Positions 51,263-62,764 of a DNA stretch of 64,000 nucleotides are shown one piece after another. The notes under the pieces were generated by a model, which was not told the DNA's origin, made no database searches, and saw only the letters and a program-made list of their open reading frames with translations. The translations under genes were made by a program, and so were the position numbers. Source of the stretch: Maricaulaceae bacterium (lineage in GTDB: Bacteria; Pseudomonadota; Alphaproteobacteria; Caulobacterales; Maricaulaceae); NCBI GenBank assembly GCA_026126205.1, contig JAHCJP010000001.1:124001-188000 (forward strand), given 5' to 3'. Every line of letters begins with the position of its first letter. Position 1 is the first letter of the stretch.

Positions 51263-51420
51263 GCTCTGTGGACAGTTAGCACGAGAACCGCGATGGGAGC
51301 GAAAATGGCCGGATGGAAGGAAAGACGCGAAGAACGTATCGGCAATACGGGCGAGCGGCTTGACGCGCCGGGCGGGCGAATCCGGCGGCGTCGCGGCCGC
51401 GCGGTAACTGGCCACAGAGC
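51263..51420. mobile_element. 158-bp MITE in the riboflavin operon
   Basis: Ends GCTCTGTGGACAGTTA (51263-51278) and its reverse complement TAACTGGCCACAGAGC (51405-51420) match at 15 of 16 positions. It is flanked by TTAG on the left and CTAG on the right, a CTAG-like target as IS5-group elements use. No open frame inside. It separates ribD from ribE and may carry promoter or terminator signals. Confidence 0.75.
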
Positions 51421-51427
51421 CTAGGGC

Positions 51428-52045
51428 ATGTTCACTGGTATCGTCACCGCCATCGGAACCATCACGCGCGTCGAGGACGGCCCGGTGCGCCGGTTCACCG
51501 TGGAAACTCCGTGGGCGCCGGACGGCATCGCCATCGGCGCCTCCATCGCCCATGCCGGCGTCTGTCTGACGGTGGTGGAGACGGCCCCGGCGCCCGGCGG
51601 CGGCGCCCATATGGTGGAAGTATCCCCGGAGACGCTGGCGAAGAGCACCCTAGGGGCATGGAAAGAGGGATCAAAGGTAAACCTGGAGCGCAGTCTTAAA
51701 GTCGGCGACGAACTGGGCGGACATATCGTCACCGGCCATGCCGACGGCGTCGGCCAGGTAGTGGACAGGCGCGACGAAAACGGCTGGATCACCCTGCGAT
51801 TCCAGGCGCCTGCAAGCCTCGCCGGCTTCATTGCGCCCAAGGGATCCATCGCCGTCGACGGCGTGTCGCTGACCGTCAACGCGGTGGACGGCGCGGACTT
51901 TACGGTGATGATCATTCCCCACACCGCGGCGGTCACCACGCTCGGCGCGCTGCAGGCCGGTGACAGCGTCAACCTTGAGGCCGACCTGATGGCGCGCTAC
52001 GCCGCGCGCCTGGCCGGTTTCGACCCCGGCGGGAGCGCGCCATGA
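51428..52045 (+). CDS. ribE: Riboflavin synthase (alpha chain)
   Basis: 205 residues, starting MFTGIVTAIG, with two lumazine-binding barrels (about 1-97 and 98-190; VNLERSLKVGDELGGHIVTG and SIAVDGVSLTVNAV). It turns two dimethyl-ribityl-lumazine molecules into riboflavin. It begins 8 bases after the MITE, so its ribosome site lies at the element's edge. ATGA overlap with ribBX. Confidence 0.94.
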   Translation: MFTGIVTAIGTITRVEDGPVRRFTVETPWAPDGIAIGASIAHAGVCLTVVETAPAPGGGAHMVEVSPETLAKSTLGAWKEGSKVNLERSLKVGDELGGHIVTGHADGVGQVVDRRDENGWITLRFQAPASLAGFIAPKGSIAVDGVSLTVNAVDGADFTVMIIPHTAAVTTLGALQAGDSVNLEADLMARYAARLAGFDPGGSAP

Positions 52046-53163
52046 CCGACACTCCGCTGTCCCCGATCGAGGACATTATCGAGGACGCCCGCAACGGGCG
52101 CATGTTCATCCTTGTCGACGCCGGCGACCGCGAGAACGAGGGCGACCTGATCATCCCCGCCCAGTTCGCCACGCCGGAGGCGATCAATTTCATGGCCAAG
52201 CATGGCCGGGGCCTGATCTGCCTCGCGCTGACCCGCGACCGCGCCGAGGCGCTGGACCTGAAACTGATGTCGGCCGAGAACCGCACCCGCCACCAGACCG
52301 CCTTCACGGTGTCGATAGAGGCGCGCGAGGGCGTATCCACCGGCATTTCGGCGCATGACCGCGCCCGCACCATCGCCGTGGCGGTGGACCCGTCGAAAGG
52401 CGCGGATGACATCGTCAGCCCCGGCCATGTGTTTCCGCTGGTGGCGCGCGACGGCGGCGTGCTGGTGCGCGCCGGGCATACCGAGGCGGCGGTGGACGTG
52501 GCCCGCATGGCGGGCCTGAACGCCGCCGGGGTGATCTGCGAGATCATGAAGGACGACGGGTCGATGGCGCGCATGCCGGACCTGATCGCCTTCGCGCAGC
52601 TTCACGGGCTGAAGATCGGCGCCATCGCCGACCTGATCGCCTGGCGCCGCCGCCATGACCATTACATCGAGCGCAGGCTGGAGACGCAGATCGCCACCCG
52701 GCATGGCGGCCCGTTCCGCGCTGTCGTCTATCGCAACACGCTGGACGGGGCCGAGCATGTAGCGCTGGTCAAGGGCCAGCCATCCAGAGACGCCCCGGCG
52801 CTGGTGCGCATGCACAAGGTCAGCTTCGCCGATGACGTGCTGGGCGCCGAGGGCGGGCGCGGCGGCCTGGTCGAGGCGGGGTTGAAAGCGTTGCACGCCC
52901 ATGACGGCGCGGCGGTGATGGTCTGCATCCGCGAGACCAGCCAGAGCGCGATCATGGAACGCCTGGGCGCCAAGCCGGCGGATCCTCCTGACCGGCGCAA
53001 GGAGCGCCGTCTGCGCGAGTATGGCGTCGGCGCGCAAATCCTGCTCGATCTCGGCGTCCGCGACATGATCCTGTTGACGACCGCGCCGCAAACCATCATC
53101 GGGCTGGACGGATACGGACTGCGCGTGGTGGAAGTGCGCGAGATTGCGAAAGGCGAGGCGTGA
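52042..53163 (+). CDS. ribB: RibBX: DHBP synthase with degenerate GTP cyclohydrolase II domain
   Basis: 373 residues. The N-terminal 200 residues are an intact 3,4-dihydroxy-2-butanone-4-phosphate synthase (DAGDRENEGDLIIPAQFATP, GHVFPLVARDGGVLVRAGHT). The C-terminal part aligns with GTP cyclohydrolase II (GAQILLDLGVRDMILLT). However, it has none of the three zinc cysteines or the ECLTGD loop; only one Cys is present (MVCIRE). This is the RibBX type described in proteobacteria, so an active RibA is expected elsewhere. Confidence 0.88.
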   Translation: MTDTPLSPIEDIIEDARNGRMFILVDAGDRENEGDLIIPAQFATPEAINFMAKHGRGLICLALTRDRAEALDLKLMSAENRTRHQTAFTVSIEAREGVSTGISAHDRARTIAVAVDPSKGADDIVSPGHVFPLVARDGGVLVRAGHTEAAVDVARMAGLNAAGVICEIMKDDGSMARMPDLIAFAQLHGLKIGAIADLIAWRRRHDHYIERRLETQIATRHGGPFRAVVYRNTLDGAEHVALVKGQPSRDAPALVRMHKVSFADDVLGAEGGRGGLVEAGLKALHAHDGAAVMVCIRETSQSAIMERLGAKPADPPDRRKERRLREYGVGAQILLDLGVRDMILLTTAPQTIIGLDGYGLRVVEVREIAKGEA

Positions 53164-53591
53164 CCCAGCCCAGAATCCTCATCGTTACGGCGGCGTTCTA
53201 TCGCGACATCGCCGATGCGCTGGCCGCCGGCGCGCAGCGGGTGCTGGCCGCCGCCGGCGCGCAGGTTGAGACCGCAGAGGTTCCCGGCGCGCTGGAGATT
53301 CCGGGCGCCATTGCCCTTGCTTCGCGCGGCGCGGCGCCGTTCGACGGCTATGTCGCCCTTGGCTGCGTCATCCGGGGGCAGACCACCCATTACGACTATG
53401 TCTGCGCCGAGTCGGCGCGCGGCCTGATGGACCTGTCGCTGCAGGGCCTCGCGGTCGGCAACGGGATTCTGACCGTCGAGACCCGCGATCAGGCGCTGGA
53501 GCGGGCAGGGCGGCGCGACAAGGGCGGCGCGGCGGCGCAGGCTTGCCTGGCGATGATCGCGCTGCGTCAGCGCTTCGGAGGTGGGCAATGA
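53160..53591 (+). CDS. ribH: 6,7-dimethyl-8-ribityllumazine synthase
   Basis: 143 residues from GTG 53160 (GTGA overlap). Motifs: VTAAFYRDIADALAAGA, VPGALEIPGAIALAS and YVALGCVIRGQTTHYDYVC with the catalytic His. It joins the RibB product with the RibD product. ATGA overlap with nusB. Confidence 0.94.
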   Translation: MTQPRILIVTAAFYRDIADALAAGAQRVLAAAGAQVETAEVPGALEIPGAIALASRGAAPFDGYVALGCVIRGQTTHYDYVCAESARGLMDLSLQGLAVGNGILTVETRDQALERAGRRDKGGAAAQACLAMIALRQRFGGGQ

Positions 53592-54049
53592 GCGCCGCCA
53601 ATCGCCTGCGCTCCGCAGCGCGGCTAGCCGCCGTGCAGGCGCTTTACCAGATGGAGCTTTCGGGCCGCGGCGCGAAGGCGGTGGCGAAAGAGTTTCTCGA
53701 TACGCGCTTCGGCGCGGCGGACGAACACGGCGATGTCGGTGTGGTCGAGGCTGACGAGGCGTTCTTCACCGACCTGCTGAGCGGCGTCGTCGCCGCCCAG
53801 GGCGAGGTGGACAAACAGATCGCCGCCGTACTGGCCGAGGGCTGGAAGCTGACGCGGCTGGACGCCACGGTGCGCGCCATCCTGCGCGCCGGCGGGTATG
53901 AGCTGGCCAAGCGCGCCGACGTGCCGGCCCGGGTGGTGATCGACGAGTATGTCGATGTCGCGCGGGCGTTTTTCGACGGGCCGGAGCCGAAATTCGTCAA
54001 CGCCGCTCTGGACGCCTGCGCTCGCGCCGTGCGGCCCGGAGAGTTATGA
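53588..54049 (+). CDS. nusB: Transcription antitermination factor NusB
   Basis: 153 residues, all helical: RSAARLAAVQALYQMELSGR at the N-terminus and RLDATVRAILRAGGYELAKR near the end are NusB hallmarks. With NusE it binds boxA of rRNA transcripts. ATG 53588 overlaps the ribH stop, and thiL follows by ATGA. Confidence 0.93.
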   Translation: MSAANRLRSAARLAAVQALYQMELSGRGAKAVAKEFLDTRFGAADEHGDVGVVEADEAFFTDLLSGVVAAQGEVDKQIAAVLAEGWKLTRLDATVRAILRAGGYELAKRADVPARVVIDEYVDVARAFFDGPEPKFVNAALDACARAVRPGEL

Positions 54050-55029
54050 GCGCCGAAGACGAGTTCGGTTATATCCGCCGCCGCCTCGCGCCGCTGGCGG
54101 CGGGGTTCGAAGGCGCGTTTAACCTGACCGACGACGCCGCCGTGCTGGCCCCGCCGCCGGGACGCCAACTGGTGGTCACCGCCGACGCGCTGGTTTCGGG
54201 AACCCATTTCCTGCCGGACGATCCGCCGGGGGATGTCGCGCACAAGGCGCTGCATGTGAACCTGTCGGACCTCGCCGCCATGGGGGCCGAGCCGTTCGCC
54301 GCCATGACCAGCATCGTCTGGCCGAAGGCTGGCGGCGCGGCGCTGCGCGAAGCCTTCGCTGACGGGCTGGCCGCGTCGCTGGGTGAGGCGGGCGTTCCCC
54401 TGATCGGCGGCGACACCACGGCGACGGACGGCCCCTGGACGCTGGCCTTCACCCTGTTCGGAACGGTTCCGGAGGGGCGCGCCGTGCGCCGCGCCGGAGC
54501 GTGTCCGGGCGATCTGTTGTGCGTCACCGGCGGCATCGGCGATGCGGGTCTCGGCCTTGCGGCCTTGCGTGGCGCGGTTTTCCCGGACGATGACCGGGAT
54601 TATCTGATCGGCCGCTATCGCCGCCCGCAGGCGCGCACGGCCCTGGCCCCGGCGCTGCGCGATTTCGCCCATGCCTGCATCGATATTTCCGACGGCCTGC
54701 TGGCCGATGCGGAGAAGCTGGCCGCCGCCAGCGGCGTGCGCACCGTGGTCGATGTCGCGGAGATTCCGCTGTCGCCAGCCGCCGAACGCTGGCTGGCCGC
54801 GCAGGCGGACGAGATGCAGGCGCGGCTACGCCTCGCCGCGATGGGCGATGATTACGAATTGCTGATCGCGCTTCCGGAGGCGGCGTACCCCGCCCTGTCG
54901 GCCGCGGCGCGGGCTGCGACGATTCCGCTGACCGTCATCGGACGCGTCGATGTGGGGGAGGGCCTGATGGCGCGTGACGGGCATGGTGAATCTCTACCAA
55001 TTGAACGCTCGGGTTTTACGCATTTTTGA
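54046..55029 (+). CDS. thiL: Thiamine-monophosphate kinase
   Basis: 327 residues. DDAAVLAPPPGRQLVVTADA, HKALHVNLSDLAAMGAEP, GGDTT and CIDISDGLLADAEKLAAASG are the metal- and ATP-binding motifs of ThiL. It phosphorylates thiamine monophosphate to the diphosphate, the cofactor of the PDH E1 coded upstream. Last gene of the glyA-to-thiL run. Confidence 0.94.
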   Translation: MSAEDEFGYIRRRLAPLAAGFEGAFNLTDDAAVLAPPPGRQLVVTADALVSGTHFLPDDPPGDVAHKALHVNLSDLAAMGAEPFAAMTSIVWPKAGGAALREAFADGLAASLGEAGVPLIGGDTTATDGPWTLAFTLFGTVPEGRAVRRAGACPGDLLCVTGGIGDAGLGLAALRGAVFPDDDRDYLIGRYRRPQARTALAPALRDFAHACIDISDGLLADAEKLAAASGVRTVVDVAEIPLSPAAERWLAAQADEMQARLRLAAMGDDYELLIALPEAAYPALSAAARAATIPLTVIGRVDVGEGLMARDGHGESLPIERSGFTHF

Positions 55030-55065
55030 CGCGTATCAGCGTTAATGGCGGCGAAGGGAGCCGTC

Positions 55066-55575
55066 ATGCGCGCAGCGATCGCCTTGTTCATCGCGGGACT
55101 GCTGTTGCTGGCCTGGGCCGGAGACGCCCTGGCGGCCAGCCCGCCGCGTGGCGACCGTCAGACGGGCAACCGCGTTCAGGCCGGCTTCACCATCGAGCAG
55201 GATGAACCGGCGGCGCTGGCGCCGCGTCAGGTCGTCGGGCCGGAGGAAGAGACCCCGGGCCGCACCATGGACCTGCCGGCCTTCGTCGCGCCGCTAAGCC
55301 AGAACGGCCACCTGAACGGCTACGCCTTCGTGCATGTGCGGGTGCATATCCGTGAAGGGGTGAACCTGTTCCAGGTGCGTGCACAGGCGCATTTCGCGCT
55401 CGACCGGCTGGTGCGCGCCAGCCACGCTCATAACCTGACCGATGAATCCGGCCGTGCGCTGGATATCGCGCGGGCGCGCGACGTGTGGCTGGAGACCCTG
55501 CGCGAATACTATGGACCGCGGCCGGTCGAAAATATCAGCGTCTCCGCCAGCGACACGCGTATGCTGCGCCACTGA
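55066..55575 (+). CDS. Secreted protein of unknown function
   Basis: 169 residues, signal peptide MRAAIALFIAGLLLLAWAGD, then a Pro-rich part and a core LPAFVAPLSQNGHLNGYAFV, HVRVHIREGVNLFQVRAQAH, with a helical end. The outline recalls FliL-like stator-associated proteins (proline-linked strand then helix), but the match is weak and no flagellar genes are near. Start at 55066 gives the signal peptide. Confidence 0.65.
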   Translation: MRAAIALFIAGLLLLAWAGDALAASPPRGDRQTGNRVQAGFTIEQDEPAALAPRQVVGPEEETPGRTMDLPAFVAPLSQNGHLNGYAFVHVRVHIREGVNLFQVRAQAHFALDRLVRASHAHNLTDESGRALDIARARDVWLETLREYYGPRPVENISVSASDTRMLRH

Positions 55576-55746
55576 CTTTTTCCGCCTGATCGCCATCCTG
55601 CGTGTTGCGTGCGCGAAGCCCTTTGGGCATATTCCCGCGACTTTTGCGGGAGGGGCATAACGGCTGGCGCGATTCCATTCCTTGCTGCGTCATCCGCCTC
55701 ACCGTCTTTCCCGGCGATTCAACGGCAAACAACGGGGCTGTAACCC

Positions 55747-57894
<2,148 letters not shown>

Positions 57895-57916
57895 GCCGCG
57901 AGGCGGTATGAAACTG

Positions 57917-57946
57917 AAAGCCCCGGTCTTCGGACCGGGGCTTTTT
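57917..57946 (+). terminator. Rho-independent terminator of hppA
   Basis: AAAGCCCCGGTC-TTCG-GACCGGGGCTTT followed by TT: a perfect 12-bp stem with a stable UUCG loop and a T run. Confidence 0.93.
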
Positions 57947-57975
57947 CATGCGTTGTCGTGTGAAGAAGAAAAGCG

Positions 57976-58467
57976 TCAGCGCCGCCGCGGCCCGCCGGCT
58001 CCGCCGGGCAGATCCTGGTCCTGGCCGAGCGCGTCGCCGGGCAGGCGGCCGACATTGCCCAGCAGCTGCTCGATCAGCGTCATCTCGCGGCCGCGGGTCG
58101 GCGTTTCACGCCCGGCGTAGCGCACCTCGCGGCCATCCTCCAGCCCGTATTCGCGCACATCGGTGACGACGCCGTTGTCGTCGAAGCTGACGGCGAACAC
58201 GCGCCGCTCGCGCGTGCGGGGCAGCTGGTAGGCCAGCGTTTCGCGCGTCGAGGAGACGTAATACCAGGTGTTGTCGTCGAACAGGCTGCGGGCCGAGGGA
58301 TTGCCCAGGCGCTGACTCAGGCTGGCGCGGGTGTCCTCGGCCGGCGTGATCGTCGGCGCTTCGCCGCGGTCATAACGGAACCCGTGCGTCCGCAGGGTCG
58401 GATTGCAGGCCGCGGCGCCGATGGCGAGCACGGTGACGGCGGCGGCGAGGCGGAGGCTGCGCGACAT
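57976..58467 (-). CDS. bamE: BamE/SmpA outer-membrane assembly lipoprotein
   Basis: 163 residues. A signal with lipobox (VLAIGAAAC, Cys at about 21), then the SmpA/OmlA fold (RASLSQRLGNPSARSLFDDN, TWYYVSSTRETLAYQLP). It is a part of the BAM complex inserting beta-barrels. A Gly/Arg-rich C-terminal tail is extra. Divergent from the chaperone gene, as in other Alphaproteobacteria. Confidence 0.9.
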   Translation of the reverse strand: MSRSLRLAAAVTVLAIGAAACNPTLRTHGFRYDRGEAPTITPAEDTRASLSQRLGNPSARSLFDDNTWYYVSSTRETLAYQLPRTRERRVFAVSFDDNGVVTDVREYGLEDGREVRYAGRETPTRGREMTLIEQLLGNVGRLPGDALGQDQDLPGGAGGPRRR

Positions 58468-58554
58468 GCGATTCCGGACTCCAAACTAGGATGCGCGTCA
58501 GTTACAGGAGCCGGACCTTAACCGCAACCGCCGCCGATGGGGAGGCCCCCGCGC

Positions 58555-59085
58555 ATGTTCGCCTTTTTCCGCAGACAGCGCCGCCGCCGCGACCTGGGAC
58601 GGCGGCTTTACGCCGCCGTCCGCGAGCAGGCGCGCCATCCCGCGCTCTACGGCGCTGACGGCGCGCCGGACACCGTGCGCGGCCGGTTCGAGCTGATCTG
58701 CCTGCACGGGGCGCTGCTGGTGCGGCGGCTGAACACGGAAGGCGAGGCGGGCCGGGACGCGGCGCAGCTGCTGTTCGACGCCCTGTTCCGCGATCTTGAC
58801 GAGGCCCTGCGCGAGATCGGCGTCGGCGACGCCGGCGTCGGCAAGCGGGTGCGCCGCATGGCGGAAGCCTTCTACGGCCGCCTGCGCGCCTATGGCGCGG
58901 CGCTGGATGCCGGCGACCGGGCGCTGCTGTCCGGGGCGATCGCCCGCAACGTGCTGGACGCCGCATCGTCCGGACCGGTGTCCGACCGGCTGGCGGACTA
59001 TGCGCTGGCGGCCGAGACGGCGTTGAAGCAGACGCCGGCGGAGCAGGTTCTGCAGGCCGGTCCGGAACTGTTTCCGGCGCCGTAG
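58555..59085 (+). CDS. CBP3-like ubiquinol-cytochrome c chaperone domain protein
   Basis: 176 residues. YAAVREQARHPALYGADGAP, FELICLHGALLVRRL and LFDALFRDLDEALREIGVGD are the signature of the ubiquinol-cytochrome c chaperone family (mitochondrial CBP3), thought to help assemble cytochrome b of the bc1 complex. ATG 58555 begins the conserved MFAFF. In many relatives a DUF177 gene stands between it and plsX; here it does not. Confidence 0.88.
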   Translation: MFAFFRRQRRRRDLGRRLYAAVREQARHPALYGADGAPDTVRGRFELICLHGALLVRRLNTEGEAGRDAAQLLFDALFRDLDEALREIGVGDAGVGKRVRRMAEAFYGRLRAYGAALDAGDRALLSGAIARNVLDAASSGPVSDRLADYALAAETALKQTPAEQVLQAGPELFPAP

Positions 59086-59171
59086 CGGCGTCTTGCATAT
59101 GCAATGATGTGGGCTAAGGTCCGGCCCTTGTGCTGCGTTCCGCCGGGCGAGGGCGGTGTGGGAATATAGGC

Positions 59172-60239
59172 ATGACGCTACCGCTGACGATCTCCATCGA
59201 CGCGATGGGCGGCGACCATGCGCCAAAAGCGGTCATCGACAGTCTTTCGTTGATCATGGCCCGCCGGCCGGACAAACCGGCCCGCTTCCTGCTGCATGGC
59301 GACGAGGCGGTGATCGGTCCGCTGCTGGCCGCGCAGCCGGAGGCGGTGCGGCGCGCCTGCGAAGTGCGCCATACGCCGACCGAAGTACGTATGACCGACA
59401 AGCCGAGCGAGGCCGTGCGCCGCGCCCGCGGCTCGTCGATGTGGAACACGATCCTGGCGGTGAAGGAGGGCGAGGCGAAAGCCGCGGTCTCCGCCGGCAA
59501 CACCGGCGCGCTGATGGCGCTGTCGAAGGTGATCCTGCGCATGAAGCCGGGCGTGCACCGCCCGGCGATCTCCGCCAGCTGGCCGACGGTGAAGGGGTTC
59601 ACCGTGGTGCTGGACGTGGGCGCCAATGTCGAGTGCGGCGCCGCGCAACTGGTTGAGTTCGCCATCATGGGCGAGGCTTACTGCCGCGCCGTGCATGGCG
59701 TTCAACGGCCGACGGTGGGTCTTCTGAACGTCGGGCAGGAAGAGTTGAAGGGCAATGACACGGTGCGAGAGGCCGACGGCCTGATCCGCGCCTCGCGCCT
59801 GGACCTGGACTATCGCGGCTTTGTGGAGGGCGATGACATTTCGCTGGGCCGCACAGATGTGGTGGTCACCGATGGTTTCTCCGGAAACATCGCCCTGAAG
59901 GCGGCGGAAGGCACGGCGAAACTGCTGGGCGGCTGGGTGAAGGAGGCCTTCACCAGCTCGCTTCTCGCCAAGATCGGCGTGCTGTTCCTCAGCATGGGCG
60001 GGCTGAAGCGGCTGCGCGAGCGGCTGGACCCCGACAAGATCAATGGCGGCGTGCTGCTGGGCATGAACGGCATGGTCGTGAAAAGCCATGGCGGCGCGCA
60101 GGCCGGCGGCTTCGCCACCGCGCTGGCGCTGGCGCTGGACCTCGCCGACAGCGACTTCATGTCCGAAATCGAGCACAATCTGGCGCGCTTCGCCCGCGCG
60201 CAGGCGGTTGAGGCGCCGGTCCTGGAACCGGCGAAGTGA
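59172..60239 (+). CDS. plsX: Phosphate acyltransferase PlsX
   Basis: 355 residues. [39 protein letters not shown], and [20 protein letters not shown] are PlsX motifs. It makes acyl-phosphate from acyl-ACP for phospholipid synthesis. ATG 59172 begins the conserved core. fabH follows after 7 bases. Confidence 0.94.
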   Translation: MTLPLTISIDAMGGDHAPKAVIDSLSLIMARRPDKPARFLLHGDEAVIGPLLAAQPEAVRRACEVRHTPTEVRMTDKPSEAVRRARGSSMWNTILAVKEGEAKAAVSAGNTGALMALSKVILRMKPGVHRPAISASWPTVKGFTVVLDVGANVECGAAQLVEFAIMGEAYCRAVHGVQRPTVGLLNVGQEELKGNDTVREADGLIRASRLDLDYRGFVEGDDISLGRTDVVVTDGFSGNIALKAAEGTAKLLGGWVKEAFTSSLLAKIGVLFLSMGGLKRLRERLDPDKINGGVLLGMNGMVVKSHGGAQAGGFATALALALDLADSDFMSEIEHNLARFARAQAVEAPVLEPAK

Positions 60240-60246
60240 TGTCCGC

Positions 60247-61221
60247 GTGACCGAAATTATCGCCCGCATCGCGGGAACGGGCGCCTATCTGCCCGCCCGC
60301 GTGCTGACCAATGACGACCTGGCCCGCATCGTCGACACCAGCGACGAATGGATACGCGCGCGCACTGGAATCCGCGAACGCCGCATCGCGGCAGAGGATG
60401 AGACAACCGCCTCCATGGGCGCCGAGGCCGCGCGGGCGGCGCTGGCCGCCGCGGGGCTGTCGCCGGCGGACATCGACCTTGTGGTGGTGGCCACGGCGAC
60501 GCCGGACAACACGTTTCCGGCCACGGCGGCGCTGATCCAGAACCGTCTCGGCGTACGCGCCGGCGCCGCCTATGACGTGCATGCCGTATGCAGCGGCTTC
60601 CTCTACGCCCTGACCGCAGCCGACAACGCCATCGCGCGCGGCCAGGCGCGCAATGCGCTGGTCATCGGCGCCGAGACCTTCTCGCGCATTCTCGACTGGA
60701 CCGACCGGTCGACCTGTGTGCTGTTCGGCGACGGGGCCGGGGCGGTGGCGCTGACAGCGGCGGTGCGGGAAGAGGCTGCGCCGCGCGGCGTTCTGGGTTC
60801 CTATCTGCGCGCCGACGGGCGCTATGCCGACCTGCTGTATGTCGATGGCGGGCCATCGACCACGAAAACGGTCGGCCATCTGCGCATGCAGGGCAACCAG
60901 GTGTTCCGCCATGCGGTGACGAACATCGCCGAAGCGATCGAGAAGGTCTGCGCGGACGCGGGCGTCGCTATCGCCGACATCGACTGGTTCGTGCCGCACC
61001 AGGCCAACCAGCGCATCCTGGAGGCCGTGGCCCGCCGGCTGGGCCTGGACGAGGGCAGGGTGGTCTCCACGGTCGCGCGCCACGGCAACACCTCGGCGGC
61101 GTCGGTGCCGCTGGCGCTGCACGAGGCGGTCGCCGACGGGCGCATCAAGGCAGGCGATCTGGTGCTGATGGAGGCGATGGGCGGCGGGCTGACCTGGGGG
61201 GCGGCGCTGGTCCGCTGGTAG
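60247..61221 (+). CDS. fabH: Beta-ketoacyl-ACP synthase III
   Basis: 324 residues from GTG 60247. Catalytic Cys in [12 protein letters not shown], His in [12 protein letters not shown] and Asn in [15 protein letters not shown]. It starts fatty-acid chains from acetyl-CoA and malonyl-ACP. Standard alphaproteobacterial order plsX-fabH-ihfA-merR. Confidence 0.95.
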   Translation: MTEIIARIAGTGAYLPARVLTNDDLARIVDTSDEWIRARTGIRERRIAAEDETTASMGAEAARAALAAAGLSPADIDLVVVATATPDNTFPATAALIQNRLGVRAGAAYDVHAVCSGFLYALTAADNAIARGQARNALVIGAETFSRILDWTDRSTCVLFGDGAGAVALTAAVREEAAPRGVLGSYLRADGRYADLLYVDGGPSTTKTVGHLRMQGNQVFRHAVTNIAEAIEKVCADAGVAIADIDWFVPHQANQRILEAVARRLGLDEGRVVSTVARHGNTSAASVPLALHEAVADGRIKAGDLVLMEAMGGGLTWGAALVRW

Positions 61222-61305
61222 GGTCAGGGGCCTGGGCAGGCGAGTCTTTCGTTGACGCCTGACAGGCGAGCCGCCTAACCTGCAATCTTCTGACGGGGGA
61301 GAAAG

Positions 61306-61605
61306 ATGGCAGGGAAAACATTGACTCGCGCCGACCTGGCTGAAGCCGTCCACCGGGAAGTCGGTTTGACGCGTCAGGAATCGGCCGACCTCGTCCAGTC
61401 CGTGCTGGGCATGATTTCCGACACGCTGGCCTCGGGGCAATCGGTGAAGCTCTCCTCGTTCGGCTCGTTCATGCTCAGGGACAAGAACGGGCGCGTCGGG
61501 CGCAATCCGAAAACCGGGGTCGAAGTGCCGATAGACCCGCGCCGGGTGCTGGTGTTCAAACCGTCGCAGGTCCTGAAAGACCGGATCGACAAGGGGCTGA
61601 GCTGA
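61306..61605 (+). CDS. ihfA: Integration host factor alpha subunit
   Basis: 99 residues, HU/IHF family ([40 protein letters not shown]; Pro in the DNA-bending arm). It pairs with IHF-beta to bend DNA. GGGGGAG precedes ATG. IHF also assists Mu repression and transposition in E. coli, so it may matter to the prophage here. Confidence 0.94.
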   Translation: MAGKTLTRADLAEAVHREVGLTRQESADLVQSVLGMISDTLASGQSVKLSSFGSFMLRDKNGRVGRNPKTGVEVPIDPRRVLVFKPSQVLKDRIDKGLS

Positions 61606-61615
61606 GCGGAGCCGC

Positions 61616-62050
61616 ATGACCGACGCCGGAAAATCACCGGACGCCTACCGCACCATCAGCGAGGCGGCGGCGGAGCTTGACGTGCCTGCGCATGTCCTGC
61701 GCTTCTGGGAGAGCAAGTTCGCGCAGCTGAAACCCGTCAAGCGCGCCGGCGGCCGGCGTTTCTATCGCCCGTCCGACCTCGCCCTGCTGCACGGGATCAA
61801 GCGGCTGCTCTACGCCGAGGGCTACACCATCAAGGGCGCGCAGAAATTCATCCGCGAACACGGCGTGGGCGCGGTCGGCGCGATGGGCGAGGGCGAAGTA
61901 TCGCCGAAGCCGCTGGCCGAACGCTTCATACCGCCGGCGCCGGCGAAACCCGCCGCCGCGCCGGTTGGCGGCGCGGGCCGCGCGGCGCTGATCCGGCGGC
62001 TGGAGACGGCGAAGGCGCGGCTGGACGCGGCGCTCTCCGCCCGCGGCTGA
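61616..62050 (+). CDS. MerR family transcriptional regulator
   Basis: 144 residues. HTH and wing: [20 protein letters not shown], then [20 protein letters not shown] and [19 protein letters not shown] Pro/Ala linker and a short helix for dimerisation follow. No metal-binding Cys cluster. This MerR is a fixed neighbour of ihfA in Alphaproteobacteria; target unknown. Confidence 0.9.
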   Translation: MTDAGKSPDAYRTISEAAAELDVPAHVLRFWESKFAQLKPVKRAGGRRFYRPSDLALLHGIKRLLYAEGYTIKGAQKFIREHGVGAVGAMGEGEVSPKPLAERFIPPAPAKPAAAPVGGAGRAALIRRLETAKARLDAALSARG

Positions 62051-62145
62051 TGCTTGCGGAAATGCCCGGTTGCGGGGTGGCGCGACGGCCCCTATAAGCG
62101 GCTTCCCTCACGCGGGCGGGCTGTCCCGGCCGCGTCACGGTCGGT

Positions 62146-62222
<77 letters not shown>

Positions 62223-62225
62223 TTT

Positions 62226-62762
62226 CTATCGCGTCTGCGGCGTCAGGCGCGTCTCCGCCGCCATCTCCGACAGATCCCGGGCGATCAGGCCGGAAGCGAG
62301 CATCAGGCACACCGCCGCTGCGGCGAAGAAATACAGCCCCGGCAGGCTGGCGGCGCTGATCGTACCATTGCGCGAAAAACCGACCACGATCAGCGCGGCG
62401 ACCATCACGTCCAGCATCGACCATTTGCCGAGGCGCTCCAGCCAGCGCAGCACGGCGCCCGAGACCCGCGCCGGCGGCGCGAAATGCAGGCGGATCAGCG
62501 CCAGCGCCTTTACGGTGGGGAACACCAGGCAGAAACCGATGATCACCCCGCCCAGCAGCCATTCGCCGGAGGCCAGCAGGCTGCGCGACACGTCGAACAG
62601 CGAATAGCTGTCCTTGAAGAAGAACAGCCGCCGCGTCTCCAGAAATGGCAGAAACACGCCCAGCGGCAGCAGCGCGATGCCGGAGACCAGCAACAGCCGC
62701 CCCGGCGCGCCGCCCGGCCCGTGCGGGTCGCGGAAGACGGGGCGGGCGCGGGAGGGTGCCAT
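62226..62762 (-). CDS. Paraquat-inducible protein A-like membrane protein
   Basis: 178 residues, four membrane segments (LLLVSGIALLPLGVFLPFL, GGVIIGFCLVFPTVKALALI, MLDVMVAALIVVGFS, AASLPGLYFFAAAAVCLML). The signature LGKWSMLDVMVAALIV is that of PqiA/YebS domains, which take part in lipid transport to the outer membrane with an MCE protein. No pqiB is adjacent. The stop lies 4 bases past the tRNA on the opposite strand. Confidence 0.82.
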   Translation of the reverse strand: MAPSRARPVFRDPHGPGGAPGRLLLVSGIALLPLGVFLPFLETRRLFFFKDSYSLFDVSRSLLASGEWLLGGVIIGFCLVFPTVKALALIRLHFAPPARVSGAVLRWLERLGKWSMLDVMVAALIVVGFSRNGTISAASLPGLYFFAAAAVCLMLASGLIARDLSEMAAETRLTPQTR

Positions 62763-62764
62763 GG

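Noticed and set aside
51263..51420. Short gene between ribD and ribE
   Set aside because: The inverted ends and YTAG flanks show a MITE; the open frame in it has no ribosome site or homology.
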